Made by a program: the position numbers and the translations under genes
In this document: positions 1 through 8,894 of the stretch, one piece after another
Position numbering within the stretch: the stretch's first letter is position 1
Layout of the letters: every line of letters begins with the position of its first letter
Origin: Pandoraea cepalis
GTDB lineage: Bacteria; Pseudomonadota; Gammaproteobacteria; Burkholderiales; Burkholderiaceae
Assembly: GCF_902459665.1 (NCBI RefSeq)
Contig: NZ_CABPSL010000009.1
Span: 62,001 to 126,000, forward strand
Direction: 5' to 3'
Length of the DNA: 64,000 bases
Notes under the pieces: model-generated
Told to the model about the DNA's origin: nothing
The model's input: the letters and a program-made list of their open reading frames with translations, nothing else
The model's database searches: none

Positions 1-16
1 AGGGAATCTTTCTAAA

Positions 17-403
17 GTGAAACTGCATCAAGACCCGTCGCAAGCATTGAACACGGTCACCGGCTACGGCCGGGGCTATGTCGAGGTCAACAAGATTCGT
101 CACGAGCACAGCGTGATCATTGCGCCCGAGGGCGAGATTCAGGCCTGGCCGGTGTCGCGCTTCGACGCGCTCGAATCCGCCCATTTCGACCAATTGCATG
201 CCCTCGACCCCGAAGTCGTGATCTTCGGCAGCGGTGAGCGCCTGCGCTTCGCGCATCCGCGCCTGACCACGTCGCTCACCAGCCGGCGCGTTGGCGTCGA
301 CTCCATGGACACCCAGGCCGCCTGCCGCACCTACAACATCCTGATGAGCGAAGGGCGCCGCGTCGTGCTCGCCCTGCTCATCGAGACCGAGGCGACTGCG
401 TGA
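17..403 (+). CDS. Mth938-like domain protein (DUF498 family)
   Basis: The 128-residue product looks like a complete small Mth938/Xcc1710-type domain protein: an N-terminal GYGRGYVEVN stretch, a central EVVIFGSGERLRFAHP strand-turn region and a C-terminal AACRTYNILMSEGRRV segment. No biochemical function is established for the family that I can state. The start is a GTG close to the window edge; an upstream start cannot be excluded. Its stop overlaps the GTG start of arnT by four bases, so the two are translationally coupled and probably co-transcribed. Confidence 0.8.
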   Translation: MKLHQDPSQALNTVTGYGRGYVEVNKIRHEHSVIIAPEGEIQAWPVSRFDALESAHFDQLHALDPEVVIFGSGERLRFAHPRLTTSLTSRRVGVDSMDTQAACRTYNILMSEGRRVVLALLIETEATA

Positions 404-2160
404 GCCGCCGCCCGCTCGCCTCGGGCCTGCCGGCTGCTGCCCCCCTCGCGTCCTCCCCCCTGCCCGCCCCCGCCGCGCCGCCCGCGGCCTACCCGCTCTC
501 ACCGGCCGCCTTCTGGCTGCTGCTCGTGGTGTTCGCGCTCGTATGGTTCGGCGTGCTCGACTACCGCCACCTGATCGCGAGCGACGAAGGCCGTTACGCG
601 GAAATGGCGCGCGAGATGTGGGTCACGGGCGACTGGATCACGCCCCGCTACAACGGCTACAAGTATTTCGAGAAGCCGCCGCTGCAAACGTGGATGAATG
701 CGCTCACGTTCGCGGCATTCGGGCTTGGGGAATGGCAAGCCCGGCTATGGACGGCGCTCACAGGGTTCGCGGGCGTGCTGATGGTCGGTTTTACCGGCCG
801 GCGCGTGTTCAATGCCCGCGTGGGCCTGTTCGCGGCCGTCGCACTCGCCAGCGCGCCGCTGTGGTCGTTGCTCGGGCACTTCAACGTGCTGGACATGGGC
901 CTGTCGTTTTTCATGGGACTCTCGCTGTGCGCCCTGCTGCTGGCACAGCGCCCGGGGCTTGCGCGCCCCGCCGTGCGCGCCTGGATGTGGCTGTGCTGGG
1001 CGGCCATGGCGCTCGCCGTGCTGAGCAAGGGACTCGTCGGCATCGTGCTGCCGGGCGCCGTGCTCGTGCTCTATACGCTCATTGCACGGGACTGGGCCTT
1101 GTGGCGACGCCTGTACCTGGGCAGCGGCCTGATCGTTTTTTTCGCGCTGGCGGCCCCGTGGTTCGTGCTGGTGCAAATGCGCAACCCCGAATTCTTCGAC
1201 TTCTTCTTCATCAACGAGCACTTCCGACGCTTCGCGATGGAAGGCCATAACCGCGATGGCGCGCCGTGGTATTTCGTGCCCGTGTTCCTCGTCGGCTTCC
1301 TGCCCTGGCTGTCGGTCCTGCCGGGCACCGTACGCGCCACGCTGCGCATGCCCCGCCAGCCCAACGGCTTCGCCCCCGCGCTGATGCTGTGGGTGTGGTC
1401 GGCGTTCATCTTCGTGTTTTTCAGCGCCTCGCACTCGAAGCTGATCTCGTATCTGCTGCCCATCGCACCGGCCATGGCGCTGCTCTTCGGCCTGTATCTG
1501 GCGCAATTGCGGCGCGACACCGTGCGCTTGCACCTGGCCGGTTATGCGATCCTGCTGATTGCCGCGCTCGTGATGGTGGCCATCTTCGCGGGACGCCCCG
1601 GGAGCGTGCGCAATCCGAACGAGTTGTACAAGGCGTTCCAGATCTGGCTGTATGTCGCGATCGGCCTCGGCCTGGCCGGCACGCTTGTGGCATGGCGACT
1701 GGCGCGCCATAGCGCGCGGCGCGCGCTGCTCACCTTTGCCGGCGGTATGCTGTTGCTCGTGAGCGTCGGCGGCATGGGACACGAAGTGTTCGGGCGCCAA
1801 AGCTCAGGCGTGTTGCTCGTGCCGTCCATCAAGGCCGAGATGCAGCGTCTTGGGCCGGATGTGCCGTTCTATTCCGTCAATGTGCTCGATCACACCCTGC
1901 CGTACTACCTCGGTCGCACGATGATCATGGTGCAGCACCCGGACGAACTGGAATTCGGCGTGAAGCAGGAACCGCAGAAATGGCTGCCCACGCTCGCCGA
2001 CTTCTACGCGCGCTGGCGCGCCGACCCGAAAGCGCTCGCGCTGGTCGATCCGGACACGTTCGGCAAGCTCGAAGCCGAGCACTTGCCCATGCGGATCGTC
2101 GCGCGTGACGCGCGCCGTATCGTAATCGCCAAACCGCAGGCGGAAGACAACGTAAAATAG
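400..2160 (+). CDS. arnT: ArnT-like undecaprenyl-phosphate-L-Ara4N lipid A transferase
   Basis: A 586-residue integral membrane glycosyltransferase of the GT83/PMT fold. After an Ala/Pro-rich N-terminus of about 35 residues comes the first membrane helix, then the acidic loop DEGRYAEMAREM at about residue 62, the usual position of the catalytic Asp. About a dozen hydrophobic helices follow, then a periplasmic C-terminal domain. ArnT moves 4-amino-4-deoxy-L-arabinose from undecaprenyl phosphate to lipid A at the periplasmic face, lowering negative charge and binding of cationic peptides. The GTG start overlaps the upstream stop. Assignment as ArnT rather than another PMT-like enzyme rests on the adjoining arn genes. 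Confidence 0.88.
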   Translation: MSRRPLASGLPAAAPLASSPLPAPAAPPAAYPLSPAAFWLLLVVFALVWFGVLDYRHLIASDEGRYAEMAREMWVTGDWITPRYNGYKYFEKPPLQTWMNALTFAAFGLGEWQARLWTALTGFAGVLMVGFTGRRVFNARVGLFAAVALASAPLWSLLGHFNVLDMGLSFFMGLSLCALLLAQRPGLARPAVRAWMWLCWAAMALAVLSKGLVGIVLPGAVLVLYTLIARDWALWRRLYLGSGLIVFFALAAPWFVLVQMRNPEFFDFFFINEHFRRFAMEGHNRDGAPWYFVPVFLVGFLPWLSVLPGTVRATLRMPRQPNGFAPALMLWVWSAFIFVFFSASHSKLISYLLPIAPAMALLFGLYLAQLRRDTVRLHLAGYAILLIAALVMVAIFAGRPGSVRNPNELYKAFQIWLYVAIGLGLAGTLVAWRLARHSARRALLTFAGGMLLLVSVGGMGHEVFGRQSSGVLLVPSIKAEMQRLGPDVPFYSVNVLDHTLPYYLGRTMIMVQHPDELEFGVKQEPQKWLPTLADFYARWRADPKALALVDPDTFGKLEAEHLPMRIVARDARRIVIAKPQAEDNVK

Positions 2161-2303
2161 CGCATCTGGCCTTCGTTCGATCCGTTTGCCGTCGACGGCT
2201 TTGGCCGGAGACAGCGACAACAACAGGCTGATGCGCTTAGGGAAACTAAGCGCCAGCCCATTTGCGGTATCCATAATTATTCACAAACGTTCATCAACGT
2301 TCC

Positions 2304-2675
2304 ATGAATCTCGCCACATTTTCACTTATTCTCACGGGCGTGCTGCTCAATGCGTGCGCCCAGTTGTTGCTCAAGGCGGGCGCCAGCTCGATCGGCGCGC
2401 TTGAGTTCACGCGTGCCAACATCGTGCCCATCGGCCTCAAGCTGGCCACGCAAGTGCCGATCATGGGCGGGCTCGTCTGTTATGCGATCAGCGTGGTCGT
2501 CTGGATTCTGGCACTCTCGCGCGTCGAGGTCTCGATCGCGTACCCGATGCTCTCGCTCGGCTACGTGGTGAATGCCTTTGCCGCGTGGTACCTGTTTGGC
2601 GAGGCGCTGTCCATGCAGCGTGTCGTGGCCATCGGCATCATCCTGGTCGGCGTTTATATTCTTGCGCGCAGCTAA
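2304..2675 (+). CDS. arnE: EamA/SMR-type small membrane protein, likely L-Ara4N-undecaprenyl-phosphate flippase subunit
   Basis: A 123-residue protein with four hydrophobic helices, the size and layout of the small multidrug resistance/EamA fold used by ArnE and ArnF. Helix 4 carries the repeat-like stretch VVAIGIILVGVYILARS. It sits between arnT and arnB, which points to moving undecaprenyl-phosphate-Ara4N across the inner membrane. E. coli uses an ArnE/ArnF pair; only one such gene is present here, so this protein may work as a homodimer or have its partner elsewhere. The ATG at 2304 begins MNLATFSLILTG. Confidence 0.8.
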   Translation: MNLATFSLILTGVLLNACAQLLLKAGASSIGALEFTRANIVPIGLKLATQVPIMGGLVCYAISVVVWILALSRVEVSIAYPMLSLGYVVNAFAAWYLFGEALSMQRVVAIGIILVGVYILARS

Positions 2676-2763
2676 GGCTGCTGACGGACCGAATTCACGG
2701 ACGCGCCGCAACAAGCAAGCGCTGGCGCGTCTCCCCCTGTTTATCTGAGGCTTGGTCTTAATC

Positions 2764-3930
2764 ATGAGCGACTCGGCAACCGCCCAACCGAATCTACCGT
2801 TCCTGCCGTTCACGCGGCCGAGCATCGACGACGCCACCATCGCCGGCGTTACCGAGGTGCTGCGTTCTGGCTGGATCACCTCCGGCCCGCAAGTGCAGGC
2901 CTTCGAGAAGGCCTTGTCCGACTATTTTGGCGGACGCCCGGTGCGCGTCTTCAACTCGGGCACCGCGACGCTGGAAATCGGCCTGCGCCTCGCCGGCGTG
3001 CAAGACGGTGACGAAGTGATCACCACGTCGCTGTCGTGGGTCGCTACGGCCAACGTGATTCTCGAAGTCGGCGCGACGCCCGTATTCGTCGACGTCGACC
3101 CGGCGACCCGCAATCTCGATCTCGATCTGCTCGAAAAGGCGATCACGCCCAGGACGCGCGCGATCATCCCGGTCTATCTGGCCGGGCTGCCGCTCGACAT
3201 GGACCGGCTGTACGACATCGCGCGCCGTCACAACCTGCGCGTGATCGAGGACGCCGCGCAAGCCATGGGCTCGACCTGGGGCGGCAAGCGCATCGGTGCC
3301 TTCGGCGACCTCGTCTCGTTCAGCTTCCACGCCAACAAGAACCTGACCTCCATCGAAGGCGGTGCGCTCGTCTTCAACAATGAGGACGAAGCCCGCCTGG
3401 CCGAGAAGTACCGGCTGCAGGGCGTAACCCGCACCGGCTTCGATGGCATGGACGTTGACGTGCTCGGCGGCAAGTTCAACCTCACGGACGTCGCTGCACG
3501 CGTCGGCCTCGGCCAGATGCCGCATCTGGCGGAATTCAACCGCCGTCGCACGGCGCTGGCACGGCTGTATTTCGATACGTTCGCGGGCGGCGCGGCCGTG
3601 GCGCTCGGCCTCGGCCTGCCGCACGCCGACTTCACGAACTCGAACTGGCACATGTTCCAGGTCGAGCTGCCGCTGGCGCGCCTCACGATCGACCGCGCGG
3701 GTTTCATGGAAAAACTCAAGGTGCGCGGCATCGGCAGCGGCGTGCATTACCCGGCCATCCACCTGTTTACGCTCTACCGCAGGCTCGGCTTCCGGGAAGG
3801 GCAGTTCCCGCATACGGAGCGTCTGGGCCGTTCGATCCTGACGTTGCCTCTCTTCCCCGCCATGACGGATGCCGACGTTGCGCGCGTCTGCGAAGCCGTC
3901 AACGCCCTCTGCGCCGACCATCAAAAATGA
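2764..3930 (+). CDS. arnB: UDP-4-amino-4-deoxy-L-arabinose aminotransferase (DegT/DnrJ family)
   Basis: A 388-residue PLP enzyme of the DegT/DnrJ/EryC1/StrS sugar aminotransferase family. Visible are the NSGTATLE phosphate-binding segment near residue 64, the EDAAQAMGS motif near 162 and the Schiff-base Lys in FHANKN near 192. It transaminates UDP-4-keto-pentose to UDP-Ara4N with glutamate in the cytoplasm. I chose the ATG at 2764 rather than an in-frame TTG twelve bases earlier; a GAGG lies at 2747-2750. The stop overlaps arnC by four bases. Confidence 0.9.
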   Translation: MSDSATAQPNLPFLPFTRPSIDDATIAGVTEVLRSGWITSGPQVQAFEKALSDYFGGRPVRVFNSGTATLEIGLRLAGVQDGDEVITTSLSWVATANVILEVGATPVFVDVDPATRNLDLDLLEKAITPRTRAIIPVYLAGLPLDMDRLYDIARRHNLRVIEDAAQAMGSTWGGKRIGAFGDLVSFSFHANKNLTSIEGGALVFNNEDEARLAEKYRLQGVTRTGFDGMDVDVLGGKFNLTDVAARVGLGQMPHLAEFNRRRTALARLYFDTFAGGAAVALGLGLPHADFTNSNWHMFQVELPLARLTIDRAGFMEKLKVRGIGSGVHYPAIHLFTLYRRLGFREGQFPHTERLGRSILTLPLFPAMTDADVARVCEAVNALCADHQK

Positions 3931-4949
3931 CCTGTCCACAACTCTCCATCGTCATCCCGGTTTATAACGAAGAGGCCGGACTCGCCGCCCTCTTCGCCCG
4001 ACTGTATCCGGCGCTCGACAAGCTGGGCGTGGCTTATGAAGTGGTGTTCGTCAACGACGGCAGCCGCGACCGCTCGGCCGCCTTGCTTGCCGAGCAGTTC
4101 CGCGCGCGCCCGGACACGACGCGCGTCGTGCTGTTCAACGGCAACTACGGACAACACATGGCCATCCTGGCCGGCTTCGAACACACACGCGGCGAATGGG
4201 TCGTCACGCTCGACGCCGACCTGCAGAACCCGCCCGAGGAAATCGGCAAGCTCGTCGAGAAACTGGCGGCCGGGCACGACTACGTGGGCACGGTGCGCAT
4301 GAACCGTCAGGACACATGGTTCCGCCGCCATGCCTCGCGCGCCATGAACCGCCTGCGCGAGCGCATCACGCGCATTCGCATGACCGATCAGGGCTGCATG
4401 CTGCGCGGTTACAGCCGTCATATCGTCGACACGGTCAATCAGTGCCGTGAGATCAACACGTTCATTCCCGCGCTGGCCTACACGTTCGCGCAAAACCCGA
4501 CCGAAGTCGACGTCGCCCACGAAGAGCGCTTCGCCGGCGAGTCGAAGTATTCGCTCTATAGCCTGATTCGCCTGAATTTCGACCTCGTCACCGGCTTCTC
4601 GGTGGTGCCCTTGCAATGGCTCTCGGGCGTCGGCATCTCGCTGTCGGCGGCCTCCGGACTGCTGTTTATCGTGCTGATCGCCCGCCGCTTCCTCTTCGGC
4701 TCGGAAGTTCAGGGCGTGTTCACGCTGTTCGCCGTCACGTTCTGTCTGTTGGGCGTGATCCTGTTCGGCATGGGCCTGCTGGGCGAGTACATCGGCCGCA
4801 TCTATCAGCAGGTTCGCCAGCGTCCGCGCTATCTGGTGCAAGCCGTGCTGGAGGACCCGTCGTCCGGCCAACCGGACAAGGGGACCGGCGCGATGTCGAG
4901 CGTGCGTCAGACGACCGGCGCCACCGAACTGGGATCGCACGCCTCATGA
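3927..4949 (+). CDS. arnC: Undecaprenyl-phosphate 4-deoxy-4-formamido-L-arabinose transferase
   Basis: A 340-residue GT2-family membrane-anchored glycosyltransferase. It opens with the GT-A strand LSIVIPVYNEE, has the VNDGSRD and TLDADLQNPPEE motifs (Asp residues for UDP-sugar and metal) and ends with two strong membrane helices near residues 235-300 followed by a cytoplasmic tail. It joins UDP-L-Ara4-formyl-N to undecaprenyl phosphate. ATGA overlaps link it to arnB upstream and the formyltransferase gene downstream, so the three form a tightly coupled block. Confidence 0.92.
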   Translation: MTCPQLSIVIPVYNEEAGLAALFARLYPALDKLGVAYEVVFVNDGSRDRSAALLAEQFRARPDTTRVVLFNGNYGQHMAILAGFEHTRGEWVVTLDADLQNPPEEIGKLVEKLAAGHDYVGTVRMNRQDTWFRRHASRAMNRLRERITRIRMTDQGCMLRGYSRHIVDTVNQCREINTFIPALAYTFAQNPTEVDVAHEERFAGESKYSLYSLIRLNFDLVTGFSVVPLQWLSGVGISLSAASGLLFIVLIARRFLFGSEVQGVFTLFAVTFCLLGVILFGMGLLGEYIGRIYQQVRQRPRYLVQAVLEDPSSGQPDKGTGAMSSVRQTTGATELGSHAS

Positions 4950-5869
4950 GCGCCCCAGTGCCCCAAGCCGCCAAAGCTGTCGTCTTTGCGTATCACAACG
5001 TGGGCGTACGCTGCCTGCAGGTGCTGCTCGCGCGCGGTGTCGACGTCGCACTCGTCGTCACCCATCAGGACAATCCGAACGAGAACATCTGGTTCGGCAG
5101 CGTGGCCCGTGTCGCCGCCGAGCACGGTATCCCGGTCATCACCCCCGACGATCCGGCCGATCCCGCGCTCGCCGCACAACTGCGCGCCATCGCGCCGGAT
5201 TTCATCTTTTCCTTTTACTATCGCCACATGATTCCCGTGGCAGTGCTCGAAATCGCCTCGCGCGGCGCGTTCAACATGCACGGGTCGCTGCTGCCGAAGT
5301 ATCGCGGCCGCGTACCGGTGAACTGGGCGGTTTTGAAGGGCGAAACGGAAACGGGTGCGACGCTGCACGAGATGGCCGCCAAGCCGGACGCCGGCGCCAT
5401 CATCGACCAGACCGCCGTGCCGATCCTGCCGGACGATACGGCGGGCGAGGTCTTCGAGAAAGTCACGGTCGCCGCCGAGCAGACGCTCTGGCGCTGCCTG
5501 CCGGGCCTGATCGCCGGCACGGCACCGCGACAGGTGAACGAACTGAGTGCAGGTAGCTACTTCGGCGGACGCAAGCCGGAAGACGGCCGTATCGACTGGT
5601 CGAAGCCCGCAAAAGACGTCTACAACCTCATTCGCGCGGTTGCGCCGCCCTATCCGGGGGCGTTTACCGATGTGGCGGACCGTCGCTGGGTTGTCACGCA
5701 CGCCCGTTTGTCACGCGCGCCGGCGCCCGCCGGTTTGCCCTGCGGACTGCAAGTAGTGGATAATGCGCTCCTTGGCGTTTGTGGCGACGCAAATGCTGTC
5801 GTCATTCATGAACTAATGCTGGACGGCAAAGCAGTCACGCCGGCACAGTTTTCCCAGCTCAATCACTGA
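4946..5869 (+). CDS. arnA: UDP-L-Ara4N formyltransferase (stand-alone ArnA N-terminal domain)
   Basis: A 307-residue protein corresponding to the N-terminal half of E. coli ArnA. It has the 10-formyl-THF transferase fold with the Asn/His catalytic pair in FNMHGSLLPKYRG and the downstream Asp region MAAKPDAGAII, then a C-terminal FMT domain. It N-formylates UDP-L-Ara4N, which pulls the pathway forward before ArnC. A longer in-frame reading extends back to 4616 inside arnC, but the ATG at 4946 gives the ATGA coupling and a family-like N-terminus. In E. coli this activity is fused to the decarboxylase; here it is a separate gene. Confidence 0.9.
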   Translation: MSAPVPQAAKAVVFAYHNVGVRCLQVLLARGVDVALVVTHQDNPNENIWFGSVARVAAEHGIPVITPDDPADPALAAQLRAIAPDFIFSFYYRHMIPVAVLEIASRGAFNMHGSLLPKYRGRVPVNWAVLKGETETGATLHEMAAKPDAGAIIDQTAVPILPDDTAGEVFEKVTVAAEQTLWRCLPGLIAGTAPRQVNELSAGSYFGGRKPEDGRIDWSKPAKDVYNLIRAVAPPYPGAFTDVADRRWVVTHARLSRAPAPAGLPCGLQVVDNALLGVCGDANAVVIHELMLDGKAVTPAQFSQLNH

Positions 5870-5876
5870 CCGCAAT

Positions 5877-6926
5877 ATGAAAAAAGTCCTGATTCTCGGT
5901 GTCAACGGGTTCATCGGCCACCATCTGTCGAAGCGCATCCTGGAGACGACCGACTGGGAAGTTTATGGCATGGACATGCTCACCGATCGCCTCGGCGATC
6001 TGATCAACCACGAGCGCATGCACTTCTTCGAAGGCGACATCACGATCAACAAGGAGTGGGTCGAGTATCACATTCGCAAGTGCGACGTGATTCTGCCGCT
6101 CGTCGCCATCGCCACGCCGGCCACCTACGTGAAGGCTCCGCTGCGTGTGTTCGAACTCGACTTCGAGGCGAACCTGCCGATCGTGCGCTCGGCCGTGAAG
6201 TACGGCAAGCATCTGGTGTTCCCGTCGACCTCCGAGGTCTACGGCATGTGCACCGACGGCGAGTTCGATCCGGAAAACTCGCCGCTGATCTATGGCCCGA
6301 TCAACAAGCCGCGCTGGATCTACGCGTGCTCGAAGCAGCTCATGGATCGTGTGATCTGGGGCTACGGCATGCAGGAAGGCCTGAATTTCTCGCTGTTCCG
6401 CCCGTTCAACTGGATCGGCGCCGGCCTCGACTCGATCTACACGCCGAAGGAAGGTTCGTCGCGCGTAGTCACGCAGTTCCTCGGCCACATCGCTCGCGGC
6501 GAGAATATCAGCCTGGTCGACGGCGGCAGCCAGAAACGCGCCTTTACCGACATTGACGACGGTATCGACGCCCTGGTGCGCATCATCGATAACAAGAACA
6601 ACATTGCCAGCGGCAAGATTTACAACATCGGCAACCCGACGAACAACTTCTCGGTGCGCGAGCTGGCCAACATGATGCTCAAGCTGGCCGCCGAATATCC
6701 TGAGTACGCCGACACGGCCAAGAAGGTTCAGCTCGTCGAGACCTCGTCGGGCGCCTACTACGGCAACGGCTATCAGGACGTGCAGAATCGCGTGCCGAAG
6801 ATCGAGAACACCATGCAGGAACTCGGCTGGGCACCGACCACGTCGATGGACGACGCGTTGCGCAAGATTTTCGAAGCGTATCGTGGCCATGTCGCCGAAG
6901 CGCGCCGTCTGGTCGAGGCCGAGTAA
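5877..6926 (+). CDS. arnA2: UDP-glucuronate oxidative decarboxylase (stand-alone ArnA C-terminal domain)
   Basis: A 349-residue extended SDR epimerase-like enzyme: Rossmann motif GVNGFIGHHLSKR at the N-terminus, active-site STSEVYG near residue 118 and the YACSK catalytic pair near 150. It matches the C-terminal decarboxylase half of ArnA, which oxidises and decarboxylates UDP-glucuronic acid to UDP-4-keto-arabinose with NAD. It begins seven bases after the formyltransferase stop. The gene symbol is provisional because E. coli has one fused arnA. Confidence 0.9.
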   Translation: MKKVLILGVNGFIGHHLSKRILETTDWEVYGMDMLTDRLGDLINHERMHFFEGDITINKEWVEYHIRKCDVILPLVAIATPATYVKAPLRVFELDFEANLPIVRSAVKYGKHLVFPSTSEVYGMCTDGEFDPENSPLIYGPINKPRWIYACSKQLMDRVIWGYGMQEGLNFSLFRPFNWIGAGLDSIYTPKEGSSRVVTQFLGHIARGENISLVDGGSQKRAFTDIDDGIDALVRIIDNKNNIASGKIYNIGNPTNNFSVRELANMMLKLAAEYPEYADTAKKVQLVETSSGAYYGNGYQDVQNRVPKIENTMQELGWAPTTSMDDALRKIFEAYRGHVAEARRLVEAE

Positions 6927-7032
6927 GGGACAGTCAGGGACATCCGCGACACGGTCGGGCGGCCTGCGTCAGGCCTACCGCCTCGGGGTTACGGGCAGCG
7001 CATTGCCGCCCATTGCAGCCCTTCGCATTGCA

Positions 7033-7066
7033 CGCCCGGTGCGCCCTCGGCGCATCGGGCGTTTTT
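7033..7066 (+). terminator. Intrinsic terminator or attenuator between arnA2 and arnD
   Basis: The left arm GCCCGGTGCGCC and right arm GGCGCATCGGGC form a GC-rich stem with one mismatch and a three-base loop, followed by GTTTTT. It lies inside the arn gene string, so full termination would cut off arnD unless arnD has its own promoter. Confidence 0.75.
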
Positions 7067-7093
7067 GACTCGGTAGTTTGTTTCGCAGTTCAG

Positions 7094-7120
7094 GATATCG
7101 CTCGAGGTCATTGCGATATC
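7094..7120. promoter_or_regulatory. Perfect inverted repeat upstream of arnD
   Basis: GATATCGC, eleven bases, then GCGATATC: a perfect 8-bp dyad ending 16 bases before the arnD start and just ahead of its AAGGGCGG ribosome-binding region. It could be a repressor/activator site for an arnD promoter downstream of the terminator, or an RNA hairpin near the start. No regulator can be named. Confidence 0.5.
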
Positions 7121-7136
7121 TCACTCAAGGGCGGCT

Positions 7137-8042
7137 ATGGCCAACATTGTCCTGAAGATCGACGTCGACACGCTGCGCGGCACACGCGAAGGCGTGCCCA
7201 ATCTGCTCGCCGCACTGGCCGAGCACGAGGCGCAAGCGACGTTCCTGTTCAGCCTCGGGCCGGACCACACCGGTTGGGCACTCAAGCGTGTCTTCCGTCC
7301 TGGCTTTTTGAAGAAAGTTTCACGCACTTCGGTGGTCGAGCACTACGGCTTCAAAACGCTCATGTACGGCACGTTGCTCCCCGGCCCAGACATCGGGCGG
7401 CGGGCGGCCGACGTCATGCGCACTGTGCGAGACGCGGGCCACGAGACCGGCATCCACACGTGGGACCACACGTATTGGCAAGACAACGTGCGCACACGCG
7501 ACGCCGCCTGGACGCAACATCAGATGTCGCAAGCCCATGCGCGCTTCCTCCAGGTCTTCGGTGCGCCGCCGCGCACGCATGGGGCAGCCGGCTGGCAGAT
7601 GAATCCGCACGCGTTTCGGCAGATCGACGCCTGGGGCATGAAGTATGCATCTGACGGACGCGGCATCGCCCCGCACTACCCCATCGTCGATGGCGTGCGT
7701 CTACAGCATGTGCAGATGCCGACGACCCTGCCGACGGTCGACGAGTTGCTGGGCATCGACGGTCGTGACCTCGACGGCGTGGCCGAGCATCTGCTTGCCC
7801 TGACCCGCGATCCGGCGCAAGATCACGTGTTCACCCTTCACGCAGAACTCGAAGGGCAGAAACTGGCCCCGCTGTTCCGTCAATTGCTGGCTGGATGGCG
7901 CCGCCAGGGACACGCCCTGGTGACGATGGGCCAATACTACGAGACGCTCGATCTTGCCTCGCTACCGGCGCATCCCGTCGTGTGGGGCGAAATTCCGGGC
8001 CGCTCGGGCGATCTGATTCTCGAGGGCCAGGCCACTGCCTGA
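7137..8042 (+). CDS. arnD: 4-deoxy-4-formamido-L-arabinose-phosphoundecaprenol deformylase
   Basis: A 301-residue NodB-fold polysaccharide deacetylase. The first motif is KIDVDTLRGTREG (metal-binding Asp), followed by the HETGIHTWDHTYWQ segment with the HxxxH metal site near residue 105, and late HAELEGQ. It removes the formyl group from undecaprenyl-phosphate-Ara4FN at the membrane, the step after ArnC. It completes the pathway of this locus and is separated from arnA2 by a terminator-like hairpin and a dyad, which suggests separate control. Confidence 0.9.
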   Translation: MANIVLKIDVDTLRGTREGVPNLLAALAEHEAQATFLFSLGPDHTGWALKRVFRPGFLKKVSRTSVVEHYGFKTLMYGTLLPGPDIGRRAADVMRTVRDAGHETGIHTWDHTYWQDNVRTRDAAWTQHQMSQAHARFLQVFGAPPRTHGAAGWQMNPHAFRQIDAWGMKYASDGRGIAPHYPIVDGVRLQHVQMPTTLPTVDELLGIDGRDLDGVAEHLLALTRDPAQDHVFTLHAELEGQKLAPLFRQLLAGWRRQGHALVTMGQYYETLDLASLPAHPVVWGEIPGRSGDLILEGQATA

Positions 8043-8100
8043 ACCCGCTTTCGATCCACTTCCCCGTTCCGGCCTTGCAAGGCCACCCAAGGAGACCATA

Positions 8101-8562
8101 GTGACGGTAGCCATCGACACCCCCGTGCCCGATTTCACCGCACCGGCCACCGGCGGCGATTTTTCGCTCAAGGCGCATCGCGGCCAGAAGGTGGTGATCT
8201 ATTTTTACCCGAAGGACAATACCCCCGGCTGCACGACGGAAGGCATGAACTTCCGCGACAACTACGATCAGTTTCAGGCCGCTGGGGCGCAAATCGTCGG
8301 CGTGTCGCGCGATAGCCTTCGCTCGCATGAAAACTTCCAGCGAAAACTCGAACTGCCCTTCCCGCTGATCTCGGACGGCGACGAAGCAGTTTGCCAATTG
8401 TTCGGTGTCATCAAGCTGAAAAAACTGTATGGCAAGGAACATCTGGGGATCGAACGCAGCACGTTCCTGATCGACGAAAAAGGCGTATTGCGCAACGAAT
8501 GGCGCGGCGTACGTGTGCCCGATCACGTTACCGAAGTGCTGAGCGTCGTGCAGGCGCTCTGA
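8101..8562 (+). CDS. bcp: Peroxiredoxin (thiol peroxidase, BCP/PrxQ family)
   Basis: A 153-residue cytoplasmic thioredoxin-fold peroxidase. The peroxidatic Cys lies in NTPGCTTEG near residue 44. The second Cys five residues later, typical of E. coli BCP, is absent (TEGMN); another Cys occurs in EAVCQLFG near residue 98, so it may resolve elsewhere or act as a 1-Cys enzyme. It reduces hydroperoxides using thioredoxin-like donors. GTG start preceded by AAGGAG at 8089-8094. Confidence 0.88.
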   Translation: MTVAIDTPVPDFTAPATGGDFSLKAHRGQKVVIYFYPKDNTPGCTTEGMNFRDNYDQFQAAGAQIVGVSRDSLRSHENFQRKLELPFPLISDGDEAVCQLFGVIKLKKLYGKEHLGIERSTFLIDEKGVLRNEWRGVRVPDHVTEVLSVVQAL

Positions 8563-8894
8563 TCCGCTGGAGGGCTTGTCAGTGCCGCGGCGCATCGGGC
8601 GCCGGGCATCGTCGCCGGCCCCGCGCACGCGCGCTTCTGTCGCGTGTTGCACGAGGACCGAAAGCGACCGCCAGTGCGGACATTCGGCGCTATACAAGCA
8701 CGGCAAGAGACGTTATAGTCAGCCGTAATGATGAAGCGCATTGAACCAGACTATTGCAGGCGTTGCCACGGCGGCGCCTTCAGCCAAGCCGCCTCTCCGG
8801 TGCGTCCGGGCAGGCGGCTTTTTTGTTGCCGGGACGTGGGGTACCGCAGTCTGTCCCGGCCGAGTCGTGTTGTGTTTTCTTGAACGGGAAATCT
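8563..8894. other. Intergenic stretch between bcp and phoH
   Basis: About 330 bases with no convincing gene on either strand. The second half holds the terminator at 8786-8824. The region before the phoH start presumably contains its leader; no clear sigma-70 promoter was seen. Confidence 0.6.
8786..8824 (+). terminator. Rho-independent terminator downstream of bcp
   Basis: AAGCCGCCT pairs perfectly with AGGCGGCTT; an inner CCGG/CCGG pair extends the hairpin, and a run of Ts follows to 8824. Confidence 0.85.

Noticed and set aside
745-1800. Long antisense frame within arnT
   Set aside because: GC-rich genome shadow: His/Arg/Gln-rich translation without domains, opposite a well-supported gene. 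The same applies to long antisense frames under arnC, gcl, typA and others.
8754-8894. N-terminal extension of the PhoH protein
   Set aside because: It would overlap the bcp terminator and has no RBS; 8895 has GGGAA and a sensible N-terminus.
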